Under the pieces are notes generated by a model, which was not told the origin of the DNA, did no database searches, and was given only the letters and a program-made list of their open reading frames with translations. Below are positions 6,570-14,400 of a stretch of DNA of 15,968 nucleotides, one piece after another. Location: positions 1 through 15,968 of the forward strand of contig CATYZE010000038.1 in NCBI GenBank assembly GCA_958415525.1, given 5' to 3'. The position numbers were made by a program, and so were the translations under genes. Each line of letters starts with the position of its first letter. Within the stretch, counting starts at the first letter, position 1. The stretch comes from an uncultured Collinsella sp. (GTDB taxonomy: Bacteria > Actinomycetota > Coriobacteriia > Coriobacteriales > Coriobacteriaceae).

Positions 6570-9500
6570 GACGACGCATCGCTGGGCGGTCGCTCAGCAA
6601 AACCCCGAACTCGAAAAGGAGCTTTCGGCTGGCCTGGGAATACCCGGGCTGGTGGCGCGCATTATGGTTGCGCACGGCATTACATCCATCGAAGAAGGCC
6701 AGCTGTTTTTGACGCCTTCGCTCGATCGCGACTGGGCCGACCCACTCATTATCCCGGGCATGTCGGTCGTTGCCGACCGCGTCGAGCGTGCTGTTCGCAA
6801 CCACGAGCACATTGCGGTCTTTGGCGATTTTGACGTTGACGGTATTACGTCGACCTGCCTGCTAACCGAGGCACTGCGCACGTTTGGCGCCGATGTCACG
6901 CCGTTTATTCCGCATCGCTTTGACGAGGGCTACGGTCTTTCGCGCGCGGCGCTCGACCGCGTTAACGAGCTCGCTCACCCCCAGTTGATCGTGACCGTCG
7001 ATAACGGCATTGCCGCCAAGGAAGAGGTTTCCTATCTGGAGAGCCTGGGAATCGATCTGGTGGTTACGGACCACCATGAGCCGTCCGACCAGGTGCCGCA
7101 GGGCGTGCCCCTGACCGACCCCAAGCTCGAGGGTGAGGGGCCCTCGCGTGAACTTGCCGGTGCTGGTGTGGCGCTCAAGCTGGTGCAAGTCCTGGGTGAG
7201 CGCCTGGGCAAGCCGTCGTATTGGCGTTCGCTCATCGAGGTCGCGGCGCTGGGCACCGTGTCCGACATGATGCCGCTCACGCCCGAGAACCGCGCGCTGG
7301 TTGCCGAGGGCATCCAGCAGATGCGCGTAACCGCTCGTCCCGGCTATATCGCGCTTGCTGCGCTCGCCAAGGCGGACCTTTCGAGCATTACGGCGGATGG
7401 CCTATCGTTCTCGCTCATTCCCCGCTTAAACGCTGCCGGTCGCATGGCCGATCCCAAGCTGGCGCTCGACCTGCTGCTTGCCCGCGATCCCATCGAAGCA
7501 AGCGCACTGGCGGCTGAGCTCGAGGAGATTAACCGCCAGCGCCGTGAGATCGAGGCGGAGCTCACGCGCGATGCCATGGCAAAGGTCGAGAAGACCTATG
7601 ACGGCGGACGCGCAATCGTCGTGGGTGGCGAGGGCTGGCACGAGGGCGTCAAGGGCATCGTGGCAAGCCGTCTGACCAACCGCTATCACGTGCCGGCGCT
7701 GCTGTTCTCGATCGAGGACGGTATCGCGCGCGGTTCTGGTCGCTCGGTGGGCAAAGTTAACCTGTTTGACGCCGTCGAGCGCTGTTCCGACCTGCTGATT
7801 CGTCGCGGCGGACATGCCGGTGCGGTGGGTGTGACCATCGAGGCATCCAAGCTCGACGAGTTCCGCCGCCGCCTTTCCGCCGTGCTGTCCGAGCTTCCCA
7901 CCGAGGACTTTGAAGACACCGACGAGGTCGCCGCCACCGTCGACCTTTCCGAGCTGAATATCGAGACTATCGAGCAAATCTCCCGTCTTGAGCCGTTTGG
8001 CCAAGGCAACAAGGTGCCGCTGCTGGCTGTCGAGGGCGTGACGATGTGCGACCGCGCCGTGGTGGGCAAAACCGGCGAGCATATGCGCTTCGTGGCGACG
8101 GATGGAGCCGCGAGCGTGCCGGCAATCATGTTCCGCGTACCGCAGATCGACAGGCTTATCAATTGCGACAGCGCCGTCGACTTGGTGTTCGAGGCCGTGG
8201 CCGAGCATTGGCAGGGGCGTGTGAAGCCCAAGCTCATGATCAAGGATGTTCTGGTCCGCGATACCACGCTGCCCAGCGTCGACGATCCGGCATGCGAGCT
8301 TCGTCGTGGCGTGCAGCCGGCGGATTCCAGCCTGCGCCTGGAGTCGCGTAAGCGCGAGACGCTCGCCCAGCTTTCCTATACCGAGCTCACGCGCTCGCTT
8401 ATCCATAGCTTTATCGGATCGAACCAGCCGCACCGCGCGCAGGTTGAGGCGCTCGATGCCTTGGCCGACCACCAGAGCGTCTTGGCCGTTATGGGAACGG
8501 GCCGCGGCAAGTCTCTCATCTTCCATGTACATGCTGCGCGCGAGGCTGTCCTTCGCGGACGTGCGAGTATCTTTGTCTATCCGCTGCGCGCGCTTGTTGC
8601 CGACCAGGCCTATCACCTCTCGTCGACGATGGCAGCGCTTGGCATTAGCGTTGGCGTGCTGACCGGCGAGACCGTGGAGGCCGCACGCGATGACGTGTTC
8701 GCCGGCCTAGCTTCGGGCCGCACCGGTATCGTGCTCACGACGCCCGAGTTCCTATCTATCCACCGTGACCGCTTCGCGCGTTCGGGCCGCATCGGCTTTG
8801 TCGTTATCGATGAGGCACACCACGCCGGCCTTGCCAAGGGCGGCGACCGCAGCGCCTATCTCGACATGCCCGATATCCTCAAAGCCCTGGGCGACCCGGT
8901 TGTTATGGCTGCGACGGCCACCGCGACGGCTCCGGTCGTGGCCGAGCTTGCCCGCATGCTGCCGATTACTCGCACGGTGGTCGACGAGACGGTGCGCGAG
9001 AACCTGCAGCTCGAGGACGACCGCGACCTTGCGAGCCGCGAGAACCGTTTGGTGTCGATCGTGGCGACGGGGGAGAAGACCGTCATTTACGTCAATTCGC
9101 GCGACCAGTCCGTGGCGCTTGCCAAGACGTTGCGCAAGCGTGTGCCCGATTGCGCAACCCATATCGCGTTCTATAACGCGGGGCTTGCGCGCTCCGATCG
9201 CCGCCGCGTGGAGGAAGCATTCCGAGACGGAAGCCTCAGCTGCATCGTTTCGACCTCCGCCTTTGGCGAGGGTGTCAACCTGCCCGATATCCGCCATGTC
9301 GTGCTGTACCACATGCCGTTTGGCGCCATTGAGTTCAACCAGATGAGCGGGCGTGCCGGTCGTGACGGACAGCCCGCCGTGATCCACCTGCTCTATTCGT
9401 CGCGCGACGCCCGCATCAACGAGCGCCTGCTCGACTGCTACGCACCCGAGCGTGACGAACTCGTCACACTCTATCGTGCGCTGCAGACCATGTGGCGCTC

Positions 9501-9843
9501 CAACCGCGGTAAGACCGGGGATGATTCATTCTGCGCAAGCGATATCGACATCGCGCAGATGTGCCTTGCCATCGATGCTCGCACGCCGGTCGACGAGCGT
9601 TCGGTGGAAAGCGGCCTGGGAATCTTCGAAGAGCTTGGTTTCTGTCGAGTTTCGGGGTTTGACGACACTCGTCGCATCGCGATGGCCGAAAACCCCGGCC
9701 GCGTGCAATTGAGCAGGTCAATTCGCTATTTGGAGGGCTTGCGCTCGCGCATGGAGTTTTCGGCTTTCCGGAGCTGGGCGCTCGATTCGTGCGCTTCTGA
9801 TATGCTAGCCAAAGTTAACCGCCCGATCGTACCGCGGGCCTAG
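6556..9843 (+). CDS. recJ: Single-stranded-DNA exonuclease RecJ fused to a RecQ-like DEAH helicase
   Basis: 1095 residues; ordinary RecJ is about 550-800. Residues 1-575 are RecJ: GDFDVDG (90-96), VDNG (148-151), DHH (172-174), a metal-site Asp in GTVSDMMP (237), GGHAGA (418-423), then an OB-like part (about 456-570). RecJ degrades single-stranded DNA 5' to 3' in recombination and repair. From about 605 a RecQ-type helicase follows: Q-motif-like QPHRAQVEAL (624-633), Walker A GTGRGKS (647-653), DEAH (752-755), ATATAT (786-791), FGEGVNLP (903-910) and QMSGRAGRDGQ (929-939). Both active sites look intact. The RQC zinc cysteines and an obvious HRDC are missing, and the tail (about 1000-1095) is probably winged-helix-like. 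The chosen ATG (6556) follows a G-rich site; GTG 6511 would add 15 residues. rel starts 15 nt downstream. Confidence 0.9.
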   Translation: MSSLKTTHRWAVAQQNPELEKELSAGLGIPGLVARIMVAHGITSIEEGQLFLTPSLDRDWADPLIIPGMSVVADRVERAVRNHEHIAVFGDFDVDGITSTCLLTEALRTFGADVTPFIPHRFDEGYGLSRAALDRVNELAHPQLIVTVDNGIAAKEEVSYLESLGIDLVVTDHHEPSDQVPQGVPLTDPKLEGEGPSRELAGAGVALKLVQVLGERLGKPSYWRSLIEVAALGTVSDMMPLTPENRALVAEGIQQMRVTARPGYIALAALAKADLSSITADGLSFSLIPRLNAAGRMADPKLALDLLLARDPIEASALAAELEEINRQRREIEAELTRDAMAKVEKTYDGGRAIVVGGEGWHEGVKGIVASRLTNRYHVPALLFSIEDGIARGSGRSVGKVNLFDAVERCSDLLIRRGGHAGAVGVTIEASKLDEFRRRLSAVLSELPTEDFEDTDEVAATVDLSELNIETIEQISRLEPFGQGNKVPLLAVEGVTMCDRAVVGKTGEHMRFVATDGAASVPAIMFRVPQIDRLINCDSAVDLVFEAVAEHWQGRVKPKLMIKDVLVRDTTLPSVDDPACELRRGVQPADSSLRLESRKRETLAQLSYTELTRSLIHSFIGSNQPHRAQVEALDALADHQSVLAVMGTGRGKSLIFHVHAAREAVLRGRASIFVYPLRALVADQAYHLSSTMAALGISVGVLTGETVEAARDDVFAGLASGRTGIVLTTPEFLSIHRDRFARSGRIGFVVIDEAHHAGLAKGGDRSAYLDMPDILKALGDPVVMAATATATAPVVAELARMLPITRTVVDETVRENLQLEDDRDLASRENRLVSIVATGEKTVIYVNSRDQSVALAKTLRKRVPDCATHIAFYNAGLARSDRRRVEEAFRDGSLSCIVSTSAFGEGVNLPDIRHVVLYHMPFGAIEFNQMSGRAGRDGQPAVIHLLYSSRDARINERLLDCYAPERDELVTLYRALQTMWRSNRGKTGDDSFCASDIDIAQMCLAIDARTPVDERSVESGLGIFEELGFCRVSGFDDTRRIAMAENPGRVQLSRSIRYLEGLRSRMEFSAFRSWALDSCASDMLAKVNRPIVPRA
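9798..9806 (+). promoter_or_regulatory. Possible internal extended -10 promoter for rel
   Basis: TGA-TATGCT fits the extended -10 form (TGn then a -10 box) and lies 52 nt before the rel ATG, inside the end of recJ. No -35 is evident. It could give rel its own transcription, but the call is weak. Confidence 0.25.
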
Positions 9844-9858
9844 GGGAAGGGGACCTCG

Positions 9859-12219
9859 ATGGATGCCGCAGCCCGTACCGCCCATGATTCCACCCTCCAG
9901 CCGTTTTCGGAGATGGAGCACTATAAGCATGCCGATGAGCTGCCGCCCGAGATTATGGCGGACAGCTACGACAAGCTGGAGCGCCTGTGCCTCAAATATA
10001 TGAATGAGGACGACTTTTCTAAGGTTGAGCAGGCCTACTGCTTTGCCGCCGAGAAGCACTGCAACCAAAAGCGCCGCTCGGGCGAGATGTACATTAACCA
10101 TCCCGTCGAGGTTGCCATCATTTTGGCCGATCTCAAGATGGACTGCGATGTGGTGTGCGCCGCGCTGCTGCACGATACCGTCGAGGATACTGAGACCTCG
10201 CTCGCCGATGTTTCCGGCCTGTTTGGCGATACGGTGGCCGAGCTCGTCGATGGCGTGACCAAGCTCACCAACATCGAAGTCGACAGCATGGACGAGAAGC
10301 AGGCGCTCACGCTGCGCAAGATGTTCCTCGCCATGTCCAAGGACATTCGCGTCATCATCGTTAAACTTGCCGATCGTCTGCACAACATGCGAACGCTGGC
10401 AGCCCTGCGCGAGGATCGTCGCCTGTTTAAGGCTCGCGAGACCATGGACGTGTACGCGCCCTTGGCCGACCGCCTGGGCATGAGCTCCATTAAATGGGAG
10501 CTCGAGGACCTGTCCTTCTTCTACCTGGAGCCTGATGCCTACCAGCGCATCGCACGCATGGTGGCGGAGTCGCGCGAGGTCCGTGAGCGCTATCTGGCCG
10601 AGACCATCAAGACGCTCACCGACGAGCTCAACCGCATTGGCCTGGAAGACTTCCAGATCAACGGCCGTTCCAAGCACTATTGGTCCATCTATCAAAAGAT
10701 GAAGCGCAAGGGCAAGGAATTCTCCGAGATCTACGACCTGGTGGCACTGCGCGTCATCACGCATTCGGTGCGCGATTGCTACTCCACGCTCGGCGCGGTG
10801 CACACGCTGTGGCACCCCATGCCCGGTCGCTTTAAAGACTATATCGCCATGCCCAAGGTCAATAACTACCAGTCGCTCCACACGACGGTCATCGGCCCCA
10901 CGGCTCGCCCGCTCGAGATTCAGATTCGAACCTACGAGATGCATGAGCAGGCCGAGTACGGCATTGCCGCCCACTGGCTATATAAGAAGTCGGGCGGATC
11001 GTCTGCCTCCAAGACCAATGATGCCCAGCGTCTGGACGACCAGATTAACTGGCTCAAACATTCGCTCGATTGGGCTGCGTCTGATGAGATTACCGACGCC
11101 AAGGAATACCTGCATTCGCTGAAGGTCGACCTCTTCGATCAGGAGATCTTTGTCTTTACGCCCAAGGGCGAGGTCATGGCGCTTCGTGCCGGCTCCACGC
11201 CGCTCGACTTTGCCTACGCCGTTCACACCGAGGTGGGAAACCATTGCGTCGGCGCCAAAATCAACGGTGCGGTGGCTCCGCTCACGCACGAGATTAAGAC
11301 GGGTGACCGTGTCGAGATTCTGACTAACAAGAGTTCCAAGCCGTCGCGTGATTGGCTCAAGATCGTTAAGACACCTTCCGCCAAGTCAAAGATCCGCCGC
11401 TATTTTGCCGCCGCGACCAAAGACGATGACGCTGCTGCTGGTCGCGATATGCTGGCCAAGGACCTGCGTAAGCGTGGCTATGGCATTTCTACGCCGCGTT
11501 CGACGCGTGCGCTCAACGCCGTGGCGGAGCAGTTTAACTTCAAGCAGCTCGAGGACCTGTTTGCCGCCGTCGGCGCCGGCAAGGTTGCCCCGCGCGCTGT
11601 GGGCAATAAGGTCGAGCAAATCTTGGACCCCAAGCCCGAGGAACAGCTCACCAAGGCCGAGGCTATTGCCGAGGTCGTGAAGCAGCCTGCTCGCGGCTCC
11701 AACCGCAAGCCGCAAAAGCGCGGCAAGAGCGCCAGTAACGGCATTATCGTCAAGGGTGAGAGCAACAGCGGCCTACTGGTCCGTCTGGCTCATTGCTGCA
11801 ACCCCGTGACGGGCGACGACATCGTCGGCTTCATCACGCGCGGTCGTGGCGTTTCGGTGCATCGCGCCAACTGTCCCAACGTCAAGGGTCTTATGGAGCA
11901 TCCCGAGCGCATGATCGAAGTGGAGTGGGACGGCGCTGCCGACACCCTCTTCCAGGTCGAGATCGTGGTCGAGTGCCTGGACCGCATGGGCCTTCTCAAG
12001 GATGTCACCATTGCCATTGGCGATGCGGGCGGCAATATCCTTTCTGCCGCCACGTCGACCAACCGCGAGGGTATTGCAACCCTGCGCTTTATGGTCGAGA
12101 TCTCGGACGCGAGTGGTCTGGATCCACTGCTGGCCTCCATCAGCAGCGTTGACTCGGTCTACGACGCGCGCCGCCTGATGCCCGGTGAGGGTGGAGCCCA
12201 GCTTAAGCGCCGCGTTTAG
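9859..12219 (+). CDS. rel: Bifunctional (p)ppGpp synthetase/hydrolase Rel (RelA/SpoT homologue)
   Basis: 786 residues, the usual long-RSH length; the main stringent-response enzyme, cytosolic and ribosome-associated. Order: HD hydrolase with NHP (80-82) and HDTVED (105-110), which looks intact; synthetase with GRSKHYWSIYQKM (269-281), YDLVALRVI (292-300), KVNNYQSLHTTVIG (333-346), EIQIRT (353-358) and HEQAEYGIAAHW (362-373). RFKD (324-327) is the RxKD signature of bifunctional Rel rather than the ExDD of RelA. Then come TGS (about 427-489), a Cys/His region HCCNPVTGDDIVGFITRGRG (645-664) with HRANCPN, and ACT (about 690-786). The ATG at 9859 has GGGGAAGGGGA just upstream and lies 15 nt after recJ, so co-transcription is likely. 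Confidence 0.95.
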   Translation: MDAAARTAHDSTLQPFSEMEHYKHADELPPEIMADSYDKLERLCLKYMNEDDFSKVEQAYCFAAEKHCNQKRRSGEMYINHPVEVAIILADLKMDCDVVCAALLHDTVEDTETSLADVSGLFGDTVAELVDGVTKLTNIEVDSMDEKQALTLRKMFLAMSKDIRVIIVKLADRLHNMRTLAALREDRRLFKARETMDVYAPLADRLGMSSIKWELEDLSFFYLEPDAYQRIARMVAESREVRERYLAETIKTLTDELNRIGLEDFQINGRSKHYWSIYQKMKRKGKEFSEIYDLVALRVITHSVRDCYSTLGAVHTLWHPMPGRFKDYIAMPKVNNYQSLHTTVIGPTARPLEIQIRTYEMHEQAEYGIAAHWLYKKSGGSSASKTNDAQRLDDQINWLKHSLDWAASDEITDAKEYLHSLKVDLFDQEIFVFTPKGEVMALRAGSTPLDFAYAVHTEVGNHCVGAKINGAVAPLTHEIKTGDRVEILTNKSSKPSRDWLKIVKTPSAKSKIRRYFAAATKDDDAAAGRDMLAKDLRKRGYGISTPRSTRALNAVAEQFNFKQLEDLFAAVGAGKVAPRAVGNKVEQILDPKPEEQLTKAEAIAEVVKQPARGSNRKPQKRGKSASNGIIVKGESNSGLLVRLAHCCNPVTGDDIVGFITRGRGVSVHRANCPNVKGLMEHPERMIEVEWDGAADTLFQVEIVVECLDRMGLLKDVTIAIGDAGGNILSAATSTNREGIATLRFMVEISDASGLDPLLASISSVDSVYDARRLMPGEGGAQLKRRV

Positions 12220-12230
12220 TCGCGACGAAC

Positions 12231-12258
12231 GTGTCACATTATCGATATTCGCTACACT
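12231..12258 (+). promoter_or_regulatory. Candidate promoter for the MBL hydrolase gene
   Basis: GTGTCA (12231-12236) and TACACT (12253-12258) are separated by 16 nt and lie in the 84-nt gap after rel. Each matches its consensus at four of six positions. The -10 box overlaps the left edge of the following hairpin. Confidence 0.35.
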
Positions 12259-12283
12259 CGAGGCATCGTTTGATGCCTCGAGT
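12256..12283 (+). terminator. Perfect 12-bp hairpin between rel and the MBL hydrolase
   Basis: ACTCGAGGCATC (12256-12267) pairs perfectly with GATGCCTCGAGT (12272-12283) around a GTTT loop, followed by TCTATAG and then the ribosome binding site of the next gene. It may terminate the recJ-rel transcript or shape the 5' leader of the next one. There is no T-tract, so the type is uncertain. Confidence 0.45.
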
Positions 12284-12303
12284 TCTATAGAGAGGAGAGG
12301 GAC

Positions 12304-12987
12304 ATGAGTGCTGTGTCCTTGGATTTAACTCCCAAGGGATCGGTCGAGATCGAGACGCTCGTAAACGGTCCCATTCAGACCAATAGCTATGCTGTTATTT
12401 CGGACAATGAGTGCGTGATTATCGATCCCGCATGGGAAGGCGAACGCCTGGTGGAGCATATTCAAGCCGAGCATCCCGGCGTACGCGTGTTTGGCGCCGT
12501 ATGCACTCATGGCCATGCCGATCATGTTGGTGGTGTTGCAGGCGTGCGAACCACCGTTGGCGAGGGCTGCCAGTATGAGCTGTGTGCTAAGGATGTGGCG
12601 GTGCCGCATGCGAACATCGAGGAACAGCGAGCTATGTGGGGCATTGAGACGCCTGACCCCGGGGAGCCGACGCGCCTGCTCGCCGAGGGAGATGCTATCG
12701 AGGTGGGCGATATCTACCTGCAGGTGATCGAGACGCCAGGGCATACGCCGGGCGGGATCGTCTTGTTTGCTGCCACCGATCAGGGGAACATTGCCTTTGT
12801 GGGCGACACCCTGTTTCCGGGTGGGCACGGCCGCACCGATCTTTCTGGAGGAGACGAGGCGGCGATTCTGCGCTCGCTCTCCAAGCTCGCCCGGCTTCTC
12901 CCGCCCGATACCGTTTGCCTAACCGGCCATGGCGATTCGACCACTATGGCACGCGAGCTCATGCAGAACCCTTTCATGCAGATTTAG
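12304..12987 (+). CDS. MBL-fold metallo-hydrolase (glyoxalase II-like)
   Basis: 227-residue cytoplasmic metallohydrolase. The dinuclear metal motif THGHADHVGG (68-77) gives H69, H71, D73 and H74. H147 (ETPGHTPGG), D168 (FVGDTLF) and H209 (LTGHGD) complete the expected ligand set. The GRTDLSGGD stretch (176-184) is typical of the YcbL/GloB-like branch that hydrolyses thioesters such as S-lactoylglutathione. Coriobacteriia are not expected to rely on glutathione, so the real substrate is unknown. The ATG at 12304 is preceded by GAGAGGAGAG with good spacing. It follows rel by 84 nt but probably has its own promoter. Confidence 0.85.
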   Translation: MSAVSLDLTPKGSVEIETLVNGPIQTNSYAVISDNECVIIDPAWEGERLVEHIQAEHPGVRVFGAVCTHGHADHVGGVAGVRTTVGEGCQYELCAKDVAVPHANIEEQRAMWGIETPDPGEPTRLLAEGDAIEVGDIYLQVIETPGHTPGGIVLFAATDQGNIAFVGDTLFPGGHGRTDLSGGDEAAILRSLSKLARLLPPDTVCLTGHGDSTTMARELMQNPFMQI

Positions 12988-13104
12988 CTTAATAGTCGGC
13001 TTTTGAAGCACGAGAAGCGTCCAAACGTCAAGCTATTTTTCCCCAACGGGTCGATTCCGTAGGGCAAACGGTCAAAAAAGTCTGTTTGGACGATATTCGT
13101 GAAC

Positions 13105-13116
13105 AAACGAACGTTT
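13105..13116. promoter_or_regulatory. Inverted repeat at the -35 region of fba, candidate operator
   Basis: AAACG-AA-CGTTT is a perfect dyad overlapping the expected -35 position of the fba promoter. A second, overlapping dyad TTCGT-N6-ACGAA spans 13096-13111. The location suits repressor control of a glycolytic gene, but no regulator can be named. Confidence 0.3.
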
Positions 13117-13141
13117 ATGCTCGGGTGCGCCGTGGTAAAAT
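13113..13141 (+). promoter_or_regulatory. Probable fba promoter (extended -10)
   Basis: TGG-TAAAAT (13133-13141) is an extended -10 element. The position 17 nt upstream (GTTTAT, 13113-13118) is a poor -35. It lies 40 nt before the fba ATG. The rest of the 12988-13181 gap shows a 9-bp inverted pair (13018-13026 and 13084-13092) and no ORF. Confidence 0.45.
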
Positions 13142-13181
13142 CTCAGGCGTTATCGGAGCAACCTTACAGGAGGTTTCTTTT

Positions 13182-14048
13182 ATGCTCGTCAACGCAGCAG
13201 ACATGCTCAAGAAGGCCGAGGCCGGCAAGTACGGTCTTGGTGCCTTCAACACCAACAACCTCGAGTGGACCCTGGCTATTCTCCAGGCCGCCGAGGAGGC
13301 CAAGTCTCCGCTGATCCTTCAGTGCACCGCTGGTGCCGCTAAGTGGATGGGCGGTTTCAAGGTCTGCGCCGACATGGTCAAGGCTGCCGTCGAGGCCACG
13401 GGCGTTACCGTTCCCGTCGCCCTTCACCTCGATCACGGTTCTTACGAGGACTGCTTCAAGTGCATCGAGGCCGGCTTCACGTCCATCATGTATGACGGCT
13501 CTCACGAGGAGACCTTCCAGCTTAACCTCGACCGCACCAAGGAGCTCGTTGAGCTTGCCCACTCCAAGGGCATGTCCATCGAGGCCGAGGTCGGCGGCAT
13601 CGGCGGCACCGAGGACGGCGTGACCTCCAGCGGCGAGCTCGCTGATCCTGCTGAGTGCAAGCAGATCGCTGACCTGGGTGTCGACTTCCTCGCCTGCGGC
13701 ATCGGCAACATCCACGGCGTGTACCCCGCCGACTGGGCTGGCCTTTCCTTCGAGCGTCTGGGCGAGATTAAGGCCCAGACCGGTGACCTGCCCCTCGTTC
13801 TGCACGGTGGCACCGGCATCCCCGAGGATCAGATCAAGAAGGCCATCTCCCTGGGCATCTCCAAGATCAACGTCAACACCGACCTGCAGCTCGTCTTCGC
13901 CAAGGGCGTCCGCGAGTACATCGAGGCTGGCAAGGATCAGCAGGGCAAGGGCTTTGACCCCCGCAAGCTCCTCAAGCCTGGTCGCGACAACATCGTTGCC
14001 CGCACCAAGGAGCTCATGGAGGAGTTTGGCTCCGTCAACAAGGCGTAA
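13182..14048 (+). CDS. fba: Class II fructose-1,6-bisphosphate aldolase
   Basis: 288-residue zinc-dependent cytosolic aldolase that cleaves fructose-1,6-bisphosphate to glyceraldehyde-3-phosphate and dihydroxyacetone phosphate in glycolysis, and works in reverse in gluconeogenesis. The motif HLDHGSYED (82-90) gives the catalytic Asp84 and zinc-binding His85. EAEVGGIGGTEDG (134-146), NIHGVY (176-181, His178) and LHGGTGIP (207-214, His208) supply the other metal and phosphate-binding parts, and NVNTDLQ (230-236) is the family signature. AGGAGG (13168-13173) sits 8 nt before the ATG at 13182; the upstream in-frame start at 13086 adds 32 residues unlike aldolase. Codons are strongly biased to C-ending forms (AAC, CTC, GCC, AAG), as in highly expressed genes. 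Tagatose-bisphosphate aldolase is the main alternative. Confidence 0.93.
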   Translation: MLVNAADMLKKAEAGKYGLGAFNTNNLEWTLAILQAAEEAKSPLILQCTAGAAKWMGGFKVCADMVKAAVEATGVTVPVALHLDHGSYEDCFKCIEAGFTSIMYDGSHEETFQLNLDRTKELVELAHSKGMSIEAEVGGIGGTEDGVTSSGELADPAECKQIADLGVDFLACGIGNIHGVYPADWAGLSFERLGEIKAQTGDLPLVLHGGTGIPEDQIKKAISLGISKINVNTDLQLVFAKGVREYIEAGKDQQGKGFDPRKLLKPGRDNIVARTKELMEEFGSVNKA

Positions 14049-14179
14049 GTAGCGGTTTAACTTCCCGCCGGAGGCCCCGTTTCCCCTGCGCTGTTTCCCT
14101 CGCGCTCACCTGGCTTCGCCAGAAGTCGCGCGACGGAATCAGCTCCGGGGAAACGGGGCCTCCTTCGTTAACTCGCTAC
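14049..14179. repeat. 131-nt imperfect palindrome directly after fba
   Basis: It begins at the base after the fba stop. GTAGCGGTTTAAC (14049-14061) pairs with GTTAACTCGCTAC (14167-14179) with two mismatches. GGAGGCCCCGTTTCCCC (14070-14086) pairs perfectly with 14147-14163. Inner segments TTTCCCTCGCGC (14094-14105) and CGCGCGACGGAAT (14127-14139) pair with few mismatches. The tip CTGGC-TTC-GCCAG (14110-14122) closes it. The RNA would be one long hairpin at the fba 3' end, suited to protecting or ending an abundant mRNA. No T-tract follows it. Confidence 0.75.
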
Positions 14180-14296
14180 AGGGTTACTGGGCTGAATTAA
14201 GATGGCTACTGGCTTTGCCAGAAGTCGCGCCAAGGAAACAGTTCCGGGGGACGGGGCTTCCTTCGTTTAACGCCGCAGGGTTACGAGGCTGAATTA
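14110..14296. repeat. Tandem direct repeat, two diverged copies of about 90 bp
   Basis: Copy 1 (14110-14199) and copy 2 (14209-14296) align over their full length with scattered substitutions and small gaps; both run from CTGGCT(T/C) through CCAGAAGTCGCGC to GGCTGAATTA. Copy 1 is the right half of the 131-nt palindrome. Copy 2 has no left half of its own. Its GGGGGACGGGGCTTCC (14245-14260) could still pair with the single left arm at 14070-14085, competing with copy 1. Confidence 0.75.
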
Positions 14297-14326
14297 TTTA
14301 TTTGACTACCGTTCAGCGGTGTTGAT

Positions 14327-14352
14327 GGCTCCCTTGTTGGGGCTTTCTTTTT
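14327..14352 (+). terminator. Rho-independent terminator
   Basis: GGCTCC (14327-14332) pairs with GGGGCT (14339-14344), two of the pairs being G-U, around CTTGTT. TTCTTTTT follows. It should end transcription arriving from fba and the palindromic region. Confidence 0.55.
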
Positions 14353-14359
14353 ATCTCGC

Positions 14360-14365
14360 TACAAT
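14360..14365 (+). promoter_or_regulatory. Probable -10 box for the transglutaminase-like gene
   Basis: TACAAT lies 35 nt before the ATG at 14401. The -35 position (TTGGGG, 14337-14342, 17-nt spacing) falls inside the terminator hairpin and matches only the TTG part. Confidence 0.4.
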
Positions 14366-14400
14366 GGACTTCAAGCGTTCTAGTGACTTGGAGTTTTGGT

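Noticed and set aside
7426..8616. 396-codon - strand frame inside recJ
   Set aside because: It is the antisense of intact RecJ motifs, with no domain of its own.
9805..10974. 389-codon - strand frame over the start of rel
   Set aside because: It is antisense to the HD and synthetase domains, which are fully conserved on the + strand.
13096..13125. LexA-type box (CGAAC-N4-GTTCG) upstream of fba
   Set aside because: The first half CGAAC is present but the second half does not match at the required spacing.
13086..13181. 32-residue upstream extension of fba
   Set aside because: It would place the AGGAGG site and the -10 box inside coding sequence and is unlike the aldolase N-terminus.
14110..14296. 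Two-copy repeat considered as a CRISPR or phage attachment site
   Set aside because: There are only two long diverged copies with a 9-nt gap, and no cas genes or integrase.
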